DNA of 64,000 bases from VBWE01 sp943372645 (lineage in GTDB: Bacteria > Bacteroidota > Bacteroidia > Palsa-965): assembly GCA_943372645.1 (NCBI GenBank), contig CALRZN010000021.1:1-64000 (forward strand), written 5' to 3'. Below, piece by piece: positions 8,239-17,033 of this stretch. Within the stretch, counting starts at the first letter, position 1. The number at the start of each line of letters is the position of its first letter. The position numbers and the translations under genes are program-made. The notes below the pieces were generated by a model. The model was not told the DNA's origin. It searched no databases and saw only the letters and a list, made by a program, of their open reading frames with translations.

Positions 8239-9849
8239 TTACTGTATAACCCATTTGATGTTTCCCGGAAGCTGTCTCTGCGGGCTTACACGAATGGTAT
8301 AAACGCCCGGCGCATACGATGCAGGCAGTGTGACGGAGCTGTTCTGCCCGCTGTACGTTTGTGTCAGCAGCAAACGCCCGGCAACATCGAATACCTGCAC
8401 CTGCACGGTGTTGCCGGGCATCCAGTTTCCGCCCAGCTGAATGGTTTCTCCCGGGGCTGCCGGGTTAGGGAACAACTGCAAAGCGGTTTGCGGCAATTCA
8501 TTTTCGTTGCTGCCTACATTGGTACACAAGGTGGTTACCGGCATATATCCCCGCATCGGGAATGTGATGTTTGCGGGACTTCCGCCATACTCCCGGACAT
8601 GGCTGGTGGGAACGGATTGCATCAGGAAACTGTACTGCGTTAACGGAAGCGCGTACGTATTACAAAGCGAATTTCCAGACGCATCTGTTTTAACCACGTA
8701 AAGCGCCCGCAGGCCATTGCTCCCGGTTTTGCCGCCTGACAGGATGAACCCGTTATCCGAAGTTTGTGAAAGGCCATCGAAATAATCATACATCCCGCCA
8801 CCGTATTTGTGTTCCCACAGCAGTTGCCCGGTGGAGTCTGTTTTCATCAACATACCATCCCAGTTCGCGTTTGTATTGTTGTCTGTAACCCCGCACATCG
8901 CGTACCCGCCATCGGCACAACGCTCCATGCTGAAACAATCGTGAATACCGGGTCCCCCATAATAATAGCTCCACACGTCCTGCCCCTGGGCATCGCGTTT
9001 CGTGAGAAAATAATCGGACGAATTGTTTGCGGGATTCGCCCCGCTCCCCCCGATCACACAACTGCCGTCGGGCAAAACAGCAAGTCCTGCCGGTGCGGTG
9101 TTGCTCGAGTTCCCGAAAGACGAAGACCAGAGCAATTGGCCCTGCGCATCCAAACGAACCAGCAGGACATCCGTGGTGGACGCAAACCCGGTTTTGATCT
9201 GACCGGCTACCTGGTAACCACCGCCGGGTACCTCGGCAATGAGGCTGCCGTATTCAATATACCCGCCCCCGAAAGTTGAAGTCCAGAGCGTATCGCCGGT
9301 GCTGTTGGTTTTGATTACATACATATCAATGAAATCCAACCCATACGAGTTGGTCTGGCCCGTGAGGATAAAACCACCATCGGAAGTCTGTATAAAATCC
9401 GGTGCATAATCATCACTGTTTCCGCCATAGCCTTTACACCAGAGCAGCGCGCCAGCAGCATCGGTGTGCATTAGAAAGATCTCCTGGGCGGTAGAAGCGT
9501 TTGTGTAATAGGTTCCGCAAATCATGAGGCTGCCGTCGGCCTGTTCAATAATTTTGTTGGGTTCCTCCCAGGTCAGCATATCACCGTAGATTTTTGTCCA
9601 CATCGTGTCGCCGTTTGCATCCAGTTTGATCAGGCACATATCATTCCTGCCCGGATCGAGCAACTGGGTCTGCCCGCCAATGAGGTAGCCGCCATCCTGC
9701 GTCTGAATAGCAACCCGGCTGTAATGTCCGTCAACGCTGCCGCCGGCTGTGAGCTGAAACGTCAGCTGTGCATTTGCATACAGTGCTGTAAAAAAACAGC
9801 AGCTAAAAAGAAGTGTTTTACGCACCCGGCCAGGTCGGTCTGATTTCAT
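8239..9849 (-). CDS. T9SS-exported repeat protein (propeller-like, type A sorting domain)
   Basis: This gene encodes about 536 aa. A signal peptide (LLFSCCFFTALYANAQ) is followed by about eight repeats of roughly 50 aa with the pattern QTQDGGYLIGGQT...LIKLDANGDTMW, where each repeat has a 'DGG(Y/F)..(G/A)G' loop and a W. That is the form of Bacteroidota beta-propeller-like 'T9SS type A sorting domain' proteins. The C-terminus LFPNPAAPGETIQL...GVYTIRV is a type A sorting domain, so it should be exported across the outer membrane by the T9SS and anchored or released. The start at 9849 is chosen because it begins the signal peptide; the open frame upstream is not signal-like. Confidence 0.9.
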   Translation of the reverse strand: MKSDRPGRVRKTLLFSCCFFTALYANAQLTFQLTAGGSVDGHYSRVAIQTQDGGYLIGGQTQLLDPGRNDMCLIKLDANGDTMWTKIYGDMLTWEEPNKIIEQADGSLMICGTYYTNASTAQEIFLMHTDAAGALLWCKGYGGNSDDYAPDFIQTSDGGFILTGQTNSYGLDFIDMYVIKTNSTGDTLWTSTFGGGYIEYGSLIAEVPGGGYQVAGQIKTGFASTTDVLLVRLDAQGQLLWSSSFGNSSNTAPAGLAVLPDGSCVIGGSGANPANNSSDYFLTKRDAQGQDVWSYYYGGPGIHDCFSMERCADGGYAMCGVTDNNTNANWDGMLMKTDSTGQLLWEHKYGGGMYDYFDGLSQTSDNGFILSGGKTGSNGLRALYVVKTDASGNSLCNTYALPLTQYSFLMQSVPTSHVREYGGSPANITFPMRGYMPVTTLCTNVGSNENELPQTALQLFPNPAAPGETIQLGGNWMPGNTVQVQVFDVAGRLLLTQTYSGQNSSVTLPASYAPGVYTIRVSPQRQLPGNIKWVIQ

Positions 9850-9922
9850 TACATGAAGTTTTATAAATCCGGGAATGGGGAGTGCAGGCCGGCTTTTGTT
9901 GTTCCGTAAAAGTAAATAAAAA

Positions 9923-9951
9923 AAGAGGAACACTTTTGGAGTGTTCCTCTT
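9923..9951 (-). terminator. Rho-independent terminator
   Basis: A perfect 12-bp stem (9923-9934 with 9940-9951) around TTTGG sits between the YwqK-type gene ending at 9971 and the T9SS gene. On the minus strand the stem runs into a T-rich stretch (complement of 9912-9922), fitting termination of the 9971-10897 transcript. Confidence 0.75.
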
Positions 9952-9970
9952 CCGATAACTATCGTATTGT

Positions 9971-10897
9971 TTATTTTGCTTTTTTCTGACCGGCTTTGGT
10001 GTCTTCCTGGATGAGCGGCAGATCGCCCGAATAGCGGAAGTTTTCAAATTTCTTGATCTGGATGAGCAGGCCGTTTCCGTCGTAAATCCGTTCTTCGCCG
10101 TCTTTCAGTTTAAAGTTTACGAAGAAACCTTTTTTGGTTACCTGGTTGTTCAGGTTGTACAGCACGTGATCGCCGTTACCGTTAAAGTTTGTTTTCGATT
10201 TGCTGACTTCTTTTTTCGGATCAACTGCTTTTGATTCTTCTTTCATCAGCTTCTGCTCTTCCGGCGAAGTGGTTACCGCAGCAACTCCTGATTTCGGTTC
10301 CCAGGTTTGTGTTTTGGCCGGGTCGATGGTGCCGCCTGCAAACGATTTCTCTGATTTTTTAGAACCGTCTTCGTAGTATTCAGTGATTACACCGTTCTCT
10401 TTGCCGCCTGCCCAGTTGCCTACAATGGCAAGCTGTCCGTTCGGGTGGTAGTATTTCTGTTCACCGTCGCGCTGACCGGTCGGGTTGAATTTGAAATCCT
10501 GGCGTACTTTTCCGTCTTCGTAATACAGTTTGTAATCCCCAACCCAGCGGTTGCCTTTCCACATGCCTTCTTCGGACTTCTGTCCGTTTTCGAAGTACAT
10601 GATGGCGTAGCCGTTCGGGCGGTTGTTTTCCCAGGTAATTTCACTTTTCTTTTTCCCGGTTGGGAAAAATTCGATCCATTTCCCGGTTTTTTTGTTGTCG
10701 GTGTAGTTGCCTTCGGATACTTTCTGGTCTTCTTTGTAAGCCGGATTTTTTTCCATACGGCCTAAAATGACCCAGTGCCCCTGGCGTCTTCCCTCTTCGT
10801 CGATGCGGTTGATCGTATCGTTATTGAGAATCTCATACGATTGCGCTAACCCAACCTTGCAGACGATAAATAGCAGAATGAGTATCGATTTCTTCAT
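9971..10897 (-). CDS. MORN/YwqK-repeat exported protein
   Basis: This gene encodes about 308 aa with a signal peptide (ILILLFIVCKVGLAQ). Several repeats of about 23 aa follow, with the form G.W..(Y/F)...G(K/Q)(K/R)..E..(W/Y)..., such as GKWIEFFPTGKKKSE and GVITEYYEDGSKKSEKSF. This is the MORN-like repeat of the family annotated as 'YwqK family antitoxin'. The name comes from a B. subtilis locus; I see no toxin next door and would not infer toxin-antitoxin activity. The C-terminal 100 residues are Lys/Glu-rich and do not match the repeats. The start at 10897 (MKKSI) is preferred to the ATG four codons upstream. Two more such proteins lie at 58065-59382. Confidence 0.85.
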   Translation of the reverse strand: MKKSILILLFIVCKVGLAQSYEILNNDTINRIDEEGRRQGHWVILGRMEKNPAYKEDQKVSEGNYTDNKKTGKWIEFFPTGKKKSEITWENNRPNGYAIMYFENGQKSEEGMWKGNRWVGDYKLYYEDGKVRQDFKFNPTGQRDGEQKYYHPNGQLAIVGNWAGGKENGVITEYYEDGSKKSEKSFAGGTIDPAKTQTWEPKSGVAAVTTSPEEQKLMKEESKAVDPKKEVSKSKTNFNGNGDHVLYNLNNQVTKKGFFVNFKLKDGEERIYDGNGLLIQIKKFENFRYSGDLPLIQEDTKAGQKKAK

Positions 10898-11125
10898 GTG
10901 CCTCGACATGGGTTCTTAATTTCCTCCGGTAATTCTAAGCAATAATATGTTTAAAATCACCAATAAGTTCCTGATTTTAGATGAAAAGGCTTAAATCTTC
11001 GATGGATCGCCAAAATTTCTACACACGCCTTAACAGGTACAGGTTTACGGCAATGTCCATAAGATGGTTACAGCGTCCAATAACTTTTTTTCATTTTTCT
11101 TGCATATCGCCTTAAACGGGGGCTG

Positions 11126-12088
11126 TTATTTCATCGCTGCAAGCATCGGCCGGAGGTTGGCGAGCATGTCGGCCGACATCGATTTCAGATCGTATTTTGG
11201 CTTCCAGCCCCAGTCGTTGCGTGCCTCGGTATCATCAATACTTCCGGGCCACGAGTCGGCAATCTGCTGGCGGAAATCGGGCTTGTAGGAAATGGTAAAG
11301 CCGGGAATTTCACGGGCAATTTCGGCGGCAATGTCTTTCGGTGTGAAGCTGAACCCGCCGAGGTTGTAGCTGCTGCGGATTTTAACACGCGATGCTTCGG
11401 ACTCCATCAGTTCGCAGGTGGCGCGGATGGCATCGGGCATGTACATCATGGGCAGCATCGTGTTTTCAGAAAGGAAACATTCGTAATGCCCCGAGCGGAG
11501 CGCCTCATGGAAAATGTGTACGGCATAATCTGTTGTTCCGCCGCCGGGTGCCGATTTGTAACCGATAAGTCCCGGGTAGCGGAGGCTGCGCACATCCACC
11601 CCGAATTTGTGGTGGTACCATTCGCACCAGCGTTCGCCGGCAAATTTGCTGATGCCGTAAACTGTTGTCGGTTCAATTACCGTGTACTGCGGCGTATTCT
11701 GCCGGGGCGTGGTGGTACCGAAAACGGCGATGGAGCTGGGCCAGTAGAGTTTTTTTATCTTTTTCTCTTTCGCAAGATCGAGTACATGAAAAAGGCTTTC
11801 CATATTCAGCTTCCAGCCCAGTTCGGGTTTCTGTTCGGCAGTGGCAGAAAGCAGTGCGGCCAGCAGATACACCTGGGTTACTTCGTGTTTCGCAACTACG
11901 GCATGGATGCCGTTTTTGTCCAGCGCATCGAGCTGTTCATACGGGCCGGCGCCTTCCGGCATATCTTCTGCTTTACGGAGATCGGATGCAATTACTGCAT
12001 CATTTCCGTAGGTGTTTCGTAATTCCGCAACCAGTTCTGTCCCGATCTGTCCCGAAGAACCGATCACCAGGATTTTTTCTTTTCCCAT
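11126..12088 (-). CDS. NAD-dependent epimerase-type L-threonine 3-dehydrogenase
   Basis: Extended short-chain dehydrogenase/reductase (320 aa). The Rossmann glycine motif GSSGQIG is at residues 9-15. The catalytic Tyr-Lys pair appears as VYGISK, and a Ser of the triad lies in WPSSIAVFG. The motifs and length fit the SDR-type L-threonine 3-dehydrogenase found in Bacteroidota (which oxidises threonine to 2-amino-3-ketobutyrate with NAD+) better than UDP-glucose epimerase. No kbl gene is adjacent, so the pathway partner must lie elsewhere. It is transcribed divergently from the TPR-PP2C gene at 12203. Confidence 0.85.
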   Translation of the reverse strand: MGKEKILVIGSSGQIGTELVAELRNTYGNDAVIASDLRKAEDMPEGAGPYEQLDALDKNGIHAVVAKHEVTQVYLLAALLSATAEQKPELGWKLNMESLFHVLDLAKEKKIKKLYWPSSIAVFGTTTPRQNTPQYTVIEPTTVYGISKFAGERWCEWYHHKFGVDVRSLRYPGLIGYKSAPGGGTTDYAVHIFHEALRSGHYECFLSENTMLPMMYMPDAIRATCELMESEASRVKIRSSYNLGGFSFTPKDIAAEIAREIPGFTISYKPDFRQQIADSWPGSIDDTEARNDWGWKPKYDLKSMSADMLANLRPMLAAMK

Positions 12089-12202
12089 GTTGTGCCGTTT
12101 TTAGCGCGGCTAAAAATACAAATTTCTTTTCCTGTGATTCGGAAAGAAATGAATCGCCGGAAATTTTGCAGGGCATACGTGTTTAATTGTACATTTGAAT
12201 TT

Positions 12203-14281
12203 ATGGTGCTTTACCGGGTTACCTTTTTTGTTTTATTGTTGTTCTTGCTGCGTCCCGCTGATGCAGGCGCACAGTCAGCCGACAGCATTGCATTTGAACG
12301 CCGGCTTGCCGCACTGCCGCCGCTGCGCCAGGCCGCGCTGCTCGACTCGGCCGCAACCAAAAATACCGGGACAAACCTGGCAAAGGCGCTGGCGTATGTG
12401 AACCGCGAAATTGAACTGTTCCGTACCATCACCGACAAAACATGGGAAGGCCGTCCGTATTGCCTCAAGGCCCGTATTTTCCGCAAACTTGGTGATCCGG
12501 ATGCGGCCGCCCAGCTGCTGGAAACCGGCGGAAATTTATACAGGAGCAGCCGCAACGACACCGGTCTGCTCGATTATTTTGTAAACAAAGGCAATCTCGG
12601 GATAATCAAAAGTGACTATCCGGCAGCGCTCAGCGATTACAATCAGGCCCTGAAACTTGGGGAGAAACTGAACGACCGCCCGGCACAGGCCATGGTGTAT
12701 GCCAATATCGGCAATGTGTATTATTATCAGCAAGATTGGGATAAAACCATCGGTTATTATGAAAAGGCAAAAGACTTTTATAAAGCTGCGGGTGATAAAG
12801 GCGCTTATGCGCTGACCATTGACAACATTGCGCTTGTTTACGACCAGCAGAAAAAATTCCCCGAAGCGGTTTCCTACCACAAAGCAGCGCTTGAACAGTT
12901 GCTGAAAGGTGGCGACCTTACACAGATTACAGAAGCATATTCGTCGGTCGGGGTACATTATGTTGACCGGGGCATGAATGATTCCGGTTCCTATTACCTG
13001 CTGAAAGCCATTGAAACCGCGCAGTTGGCGAACTATGAAACCGGCCGGATCATTGCCATGTTCAACCTGGGCGATTTGCGCAGCACCGAAAAAAACTATG
13101 CCGAGGCAGAACAATACCTGCGTGAATCACTGGCGCTTTCGCTGAAAAGCCGGATGACCACGTTTGCATTGCAGGCGAGCAACAGCCTTTCGGAACTGTT
13201 TGAAGCAACCGGCCGCACCGATTCGGCATTGCGTTATTCGCGCATTTTCAGCGGGCTGCAAGACACACTGTTTAATGAGAACAATTCGCGGCAGCTGAAT
13301 AATTTCCGCACGCGCTTTGAACTGGAGCGTTCCGAAAAAGAAGTAGAGGTGGCCAAAAAAGACCAGGAAAAAAGCCAACTCCTTTTTTACATGGCGCTGG
13401 CCGGTTCCGGTTTGCTGCTCATACTTGTTGTGCTCGTTTTCCGTTCGGCGCGTTTGCGCAAAAAAACGAACCTGCTGCTGGCTTCGAGCAACAGGGAAAT
13501 TTCAGCACGCAATAAAGATATTACCGACAGCATCAATTACGCCCGCCGCATCCAGTCGGCTGTGCTGCCCGATGAAAAAATTCTGACCGGTTCGGTGCGC
13601 GATGCGTTTATTTTCAATAACCCGCGCGACATTGTAAGCGGCGATTTTTACTGGTTTGCGCGTAAAGGCAGTTACCTGTATGTAGCGGTGGCCGACTGCA
13701 CCGGCCATGGTGTGCCGGGTGCGCTTGTTTCGGTGGTGGGCATTAATGCGCTGCAGCAACTGATTGCGTTGCCGGAAACACCCGACACCTCGGTGCTGCT
13801 AGGCAAACTGCACCGGCAGGTGATTATGGCCATGAACAAAGATGTAAACCTGCGCGAAACACAGGACGGGATGGACATTGCGCTGGTTCGGATTGATTTT
13901 GAAAAACAGGCGGTGCAGTTTTCCGGTGCAGGCCGGCCGCTGTATTACCGCGCACCATCAAAACAGGGCATACAAAACCTTGCCGGCGACCGGAGTTCCA
14001 TAGCCGGGGCAAAACCGTTTGATGATACCGCTCCTTACTCACAGGTTGAATTTCCGCTGGAAGCCGGAACTACGTTTTACCTTTTTACCGATGGCATTGT
14101 AGACCAGTTTGGCGGCGAAAAAGGAAAAAAGTTCCTGACCCGCCGCATGATTGAAACGCTTGAAAGCACCGGTCACCTGCCGCTGCAGGAGCAGGCTGCG
14201 GCCATAGAAAAAACGCTGGCCACATGGCAGGGCGACCAGGAGCAGACAGATGATATGCTGCTGATCGGTTTTATGTGCTGA
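12203..14281 (+). CDS. TPR - transmembrane - SpoIIE/PP2C phosphatase
   Basis: This gene encodes 692 aa. It starts with a signal/anchor peptide (FVLLLFLLRPADAGAQ). A tandem TPR array (about residues 90-370, with motifs such as ALSDYNQALKLGEKL and AMVYANIGNVYYYQQDWDK) follows. A short coiled coil leads to a transmembrane helix (about 397-416), and a cytoplasmic coiled coil runs into a PP2C/SpoIIE serine phosphatase (about 460-692) with FYWFARKGSYLYVAVADCTGHGVPGAL and the late TDGIVDQFGG metal-binding block. This layout suggests a membrane sensor whose TPRs detect a ligand in the periplasm and whose phosphatase acts on an anti-sigma antagonist or another phosphoprotein inside. No partner kinase lies nearby. 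The start at 12203 is preferred because it begins the signal peptide. Confidence 0.9.
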   Translation: MVLYRVTFFVLLLFLLRPADAGAQSADSIAFERRLAALPPLRQAALLDSAATKNTGTNLAKALAYVNREIELFRTITDKTWEGRPYCLKARIFRKLGDPDAAAQLLETGGNLYRSSRNDTGLLDYFVNKGNLGIIKSDYPAALSDYNQALKLGEKLNDRPAQAMVYANIGNVYYYQQDWDKTIGYYEKAKDFYKAAGDKGAYALTIDNIALVYDQQKKFPEAVSYHKAALEQLLKGGDLTQITEAYSSVGVHYVDRGMNDSGSYYLLKAIETAQLANYETGRIIAMFNLGDLRSTEKNYAEAEQYLRESLALSLKSRMTTFALQASNSLSELFEATGRTDSALRYSRIFSGLQDTLFNENNSRQLNNFRTRFELERSEKEVEVAKKDQEKSQLLFYMALAGSGLLLILVVLVFRSARLRKKTNLLLASSNREISARNKDITDSINYARRIQSAVLPDEKILTGSVRDAFIFNNPRDIVSGDFYWFARKGSYLYVAVADCTGHGVPGALVSVVGINALQQLIALPETPDTSVLLGKLHRQVIMAMNKDVNLRETQDGMDIALVRIDFEKQAVQFSGAGRPLYYRAPSKQGIQNLAGDRSSIAGAKPFDDTAPYSQVEFPLEAGTTFYLFTDGIVDQFGGEKGKKFLTRRMIETLESTGHLPLQEQAAAIEKTLATWQGDQEQTDDMLLIGFMC

Positions 14282-14550
14282 TTTATTGATCGTTTAAAAT
14301 AGAAAGCATACAAGCGCTGTATCTATAAAATAAATCCTTTTCCGGGTTTGCAGTTTTTCAGTTTGCAATTTGCAAGGAACATGATCGTTGTTCTGAAATA
14401 CAATCAGACTCCAAACTGCCGACTGCGAACCCGAACCCCAGGCTATTTTAAACGAACCGGGTTTTGCAACAGGAGTTATTTTAAAACGATCAATTGTCTT
14501 ATCTTTGCACCTCCATCACTCGTCTTGCATACGAGGGAAACATTCAACCG
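14282..14550. repeat. Intergenic region: divergent dispersed-repeat copy and promoter -7 box
   Basis: No gene is seen. About 14345-14450 shares the order and several blocks (GCAAGGAACA, TTCTGAAATAC, CTGCCGACTG) with the foldback repeats at 36738-36869 and 60340-60466, so it is probably a diverged member. TATCTTTG at 14500-14507 is a perfect TAnnTTTG -7 box, 43 nt before the trhO start at 14551. No convincing -33 element was seen. Confidence 0.5.
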
Positions 14551-15597
14551 ATGGCTGCTTTACACAACCGTATCAGCCGGAATGAACTCCGGCAGCGTTT
14601 AATGAACGAACCGTTCAGACGCACCACGTTATCGTTTTACCGTTACGTCATTATTGACGATGCGCAGGCAATGCGTGACCACCTCTACCTTGCTTTTTCG
14701 AAACTGCAGGTGTTTGGGCGCATCTATGTGGCGCGCGAAGGCATCAACGCGCAGATCAGCCTGCCGGAAGACAACCTGCAGGCATTCCGCGAACTGCTCG
14801 ACAGCGATCCGCATTTTAAAGATGTGCCGTTCAAAATTGCGGTGGAAGACGATGGCAAATCGTTTTTCATGCTCATTATAAAAGTGCGTCCGAAAATTGT
14901 GGCCGACGGACTTGATGACGATGCGTTTGATGTAACCAACGTGGGCACACACCTCACCGCGGCCGAGTTTAACGCCGCCATGGAAATTCCGGGAACCATA
15001 GTGGTGGATATGCGCAATCACTACGAAAGCGAAGTAGGCCATTTCGAAAAAGCCATGCTGCCCCAGGCCGATACGTTTAAAGACGAACTGCCCATGGTGG
15101 TGGAACAACTGAAGGAACAGAAAGACAAAAAAATACTGATGTACTGCACCGGCGGCATCCGCTGCGAAAAAGCAAGTGCGTACCTCAAACACCACGGCTT
15201 TAATGATGTGAGCCAGCTGTACGGCGGCATTATTGAATATGCGCGCCAGGTAAAAAACGCAGGACTGGAATCAAAATTCATCGGTAAAAATTTTGTGTTT
15301 GATGAACGCCTCGGTGAACGTATTACCAACGACATCATCGCGCGCTGCCACCAGTGCGGCGAACCGGCCGACACGCATGTAAACTGTGCGAACGTGGAAT
15401 GCCACACGCTGTTTATCCAGTGCGCCGCCTGCGCCGAAAAAATGCGGGGCTGCTGTACCGAAAAGTGTATGGAGTGGCTCGACCTTTCGCCGGAAGAACG
15501 CTACGCCCGCCGCGACGAAATGCCGCGCTTTGAACACAAAAGCCGCCTGCGCCCGAAACTGCCGTTTGTAAAAACAAAGACCCCGGAAAACACGTAG
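14551..15597 (+). CDS. trhO: tRNA uridine-34 hydroxylase (rhodanese family)
   Basis: TrhO/YceA (348 aa; the E. coli protein is about 350). It makes 5-hydroxyuridine at the wobble position of certain tRNAs using oxygen. An N-terminal acylphosphatase-like domain (about 30-115; RIYVAREGINAQIS) is followed by a rhodanese domain (about 125-235) with the active-site loop CTGGIRC near residue 199. The C-terminal region has a Cys-rich block (CHQCG...CANVECHTLFIQC...CC) that can bind zinc, as in the family. The start at 14551 gives the family length; the earlier ATG at 14494 is upstream of the -7 box at 14500. It is followed by its own terminator at 15618-15637. Confidence 0.93.
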   Translation: MAALHNRISRNELRQRLMNEPFRRTTLSFYRYVIIDDAQAMRDHLYLAFSKLQVFGRIYVAREGINAQISLPEDNLQAFRELLDSDPHFKDVPFKIAVEDDGKSFFMLIIKVRPKIVADGLDDDAFDVTNVGTHLTAAEFNAAMEIPGTIVVDMRNHYESEVGHFEKAMLPQADTFKDELPMVVEQLKEQKDKKILMYCTGGIRCEKASAYLKHHGFNDVSQLYGGIIEYARQVKNAGLESKFIGKNFVFDERLGERITNDIIARCHQCGEPADTHVNCANVECHTLFIQCAACAEKMRGCCTEKCMEWLDLSPEERYARRDEMPRFEHKSRLRPKLPFVKTKTPENT

Positions 15598-15617
15598 TTG
15601 CTGCCGCGCTGAACAAC

Positions 15618-15637
15618 AAAATGACTTTTGTCATTTT
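15618..15637 (+). terminator. Terminator after trhO
   Basis: An 8-bp stem AAAATGAC/GTCATTTT around TTTT is followed directly by a run of T. It lies 20 nt after the trhO stop. GC is low, so strength is moderate. Confidence 0.55.
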
Positions 15638-15644
15638 TTGAGCT

Positions 15645-15667
15645 GATAAAAGCAGGGTACTTTTATC
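15645..15667. promoter_or_regulatory. Inverted repeat before hmgA (possible operator)
   Basis: GATAAAAG and CTTTTATC form a perfect 8-bp inverted repeat with a 7-nt spacer, ending 24 nt before the hmgA ATG. It overlaps a near-match (TACTTTTA) to the Bacteroidota -7 box, so a regulator bound here would block transcription. There is no T-run, which argues against a terminator. I saw no second copy before hppD. Confidence 0.4.
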
Positions 15668-15691
15668 CCGCTCTAAAAAAACAACGTCAAT

Positions 15692-16849
15692 ATGCCCGTT
15701 TATCACAAGTTAGGCGCGTATCCGCAGAAACGCCACACCGTTTTCCAGGACAACAAAGGCGCCTATTATTACGAACAGCTTTTTGGTACCGAAGGGTTTC
15801 ACGGCATGTCGTCGCTGCTGTACCATGTACACCGGCCGACACAGATCAAAGAAATGCTCGGCTCGAAAGACGTGGCCCCGAAAATTGCGATCGGTAAAAA
15901 CATCAAGCCGCTGCTGCTGCAGGGATTTGATGTGGCGCCGGCCGATGATTTTCTCGACAGCCGCATTGCACTGCTTACGAACAGCGACTGCACCATGGGC
16001 GTGGCCGCACCGCGCAAAAGCCTGCGCGATTATTTTTACAAAAACGCCGATTGCGATGAAATGCTTTTTGTGCACCGCGGCAAAGGAACGCTGCGCACGC
16101 TGATGGGCAACATCCCGTTTGAATACGGCGACTACCTGGTGATTCCGCGCGGCATGATTTATCAGCTGGATTTTGAAACGGAAGATAACCGCCTCTTCTG
16201 GCTCGAAACGCCGCACCCGCTTTATACGCCGAAACGTTACAAAAACTCGCACGGGCAGCACCTCGAGCATTCGCCGTTCTGTGAGCGCGATTTTAAACTG
16301 CCTTCGGAACTGGAAACATACGACCAGAAGGGCGATTTTTTAATGAAGATTAAAAAAGAAAACATGCTCCACGACATCGTTTATACCACGCATCCGTTTG
16401 ATGTGGTGGGCTGGGACGGATACAATTTTCCGTGGGGTTTTTCCATTCATGATTTCGAACCGATTACCGGGCGTGTTCACCAGCCGCCGCCAGTGCACCA
16501 GACGTTTGAAACGGCTGCATTCGTGGTGTGTTCGTTCTGCCCCCGCCTGTATGATTATCATCCGAAAGCCATCCCGGCTCCGTACAACCACAGTAATATT
16601 GACAGTGATGAAGTGCTGTATTATGTGGACGGTGATTTTATGAGCCGCAACAACATCAAACAGGGCCACCTCACGCTGCACCCGAAAGGTATTCCGCACG
16701 GCCCCGCACCGGGAGCCATGGAACGCAGCATCGGCCAAACCGAAACCGCCGAACTGGCCGTGATGGTGGACACCTTCCGTCCGCTGATGGTTACGGAAGC
16801 AGCGATGCAGATTGATGACGGGAAGTATTATAAGAGCTGGACGGAGTAA
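15692..16849 (+). CDS. hmgA: Homogentisate 1,2-dioxygenase
   Basis: Homogentisate dioxygenase (385 aa) opens the aromatic ring of homogentisate to maleylacetoacetate in tyrosine/phenylalanine degradation. The cupin-type fold and iron ligands are recognisable: PYNHSNIDSDEVLYYVDGD supplies His and Glu near residue 295, and HPKGIPHGPAPG gives the later His near residue 330. Upstream, LLTNSDCTMGVAAP and FVHRGKGTLRTLMGNIPFEY belong to the family core. The start MPVYHKLG is the usual one. hppD, which makes its substrate, lies 184 bp downstream on the same strand and is probably co-regulated. The candidate operator at 15645-15667 sits in its promoter region. Confidence 0.95.
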   Translation: MPVYHKLGAYPQKRHTVFQDNKGAYYYEQLFGTEGFHGMSSLLYHVHRPTQIKEMLGSKDVAPKIAIGKNIKPLLLQGFDVAPADDFLDSRIALLTNSDCTMGVAAPRKSLRDYFYKNADCDEMLFVHRGKGTLRTLMGNIPFEYGDYLVIPRGMIYQLDFETEDNRLFWLETPHPLYTPKRYKNSHGQHLEHSPFCERDFKLPSELETYDQKGDFLMKIKKENMLHDIVYTTHPFDVVGWDGYNFPWGFSIHDFEPITGRVHQPPPVHQTFETAAFVVCSFCPRLYDYHPKAIPAPYNHSNIDSDEVLYYVDGDFMSRNNIKQGHLTLHPKGIPHGPAPGAMERSIGQTETAELAVMVDTFRPLMVTEAAMQIDDGKYYKSWTE

Positions 16850-17033
16850 GTCGGGAAGGCAGCGTTTTCCCAATCCGCTTATTTTTCCGAAATTTGGAGT
16901 TCACTAAAACAAAAAACGAATGAACGGGTTCCACACCACCATGCTTCGTTCGCATGCCATGGCCATGTGGTCGTAAGCCGTGCGTGCATTAAAGCAATCA
17001 CGGATTTATTTTCACTTTAAAAACCAAAACGCC

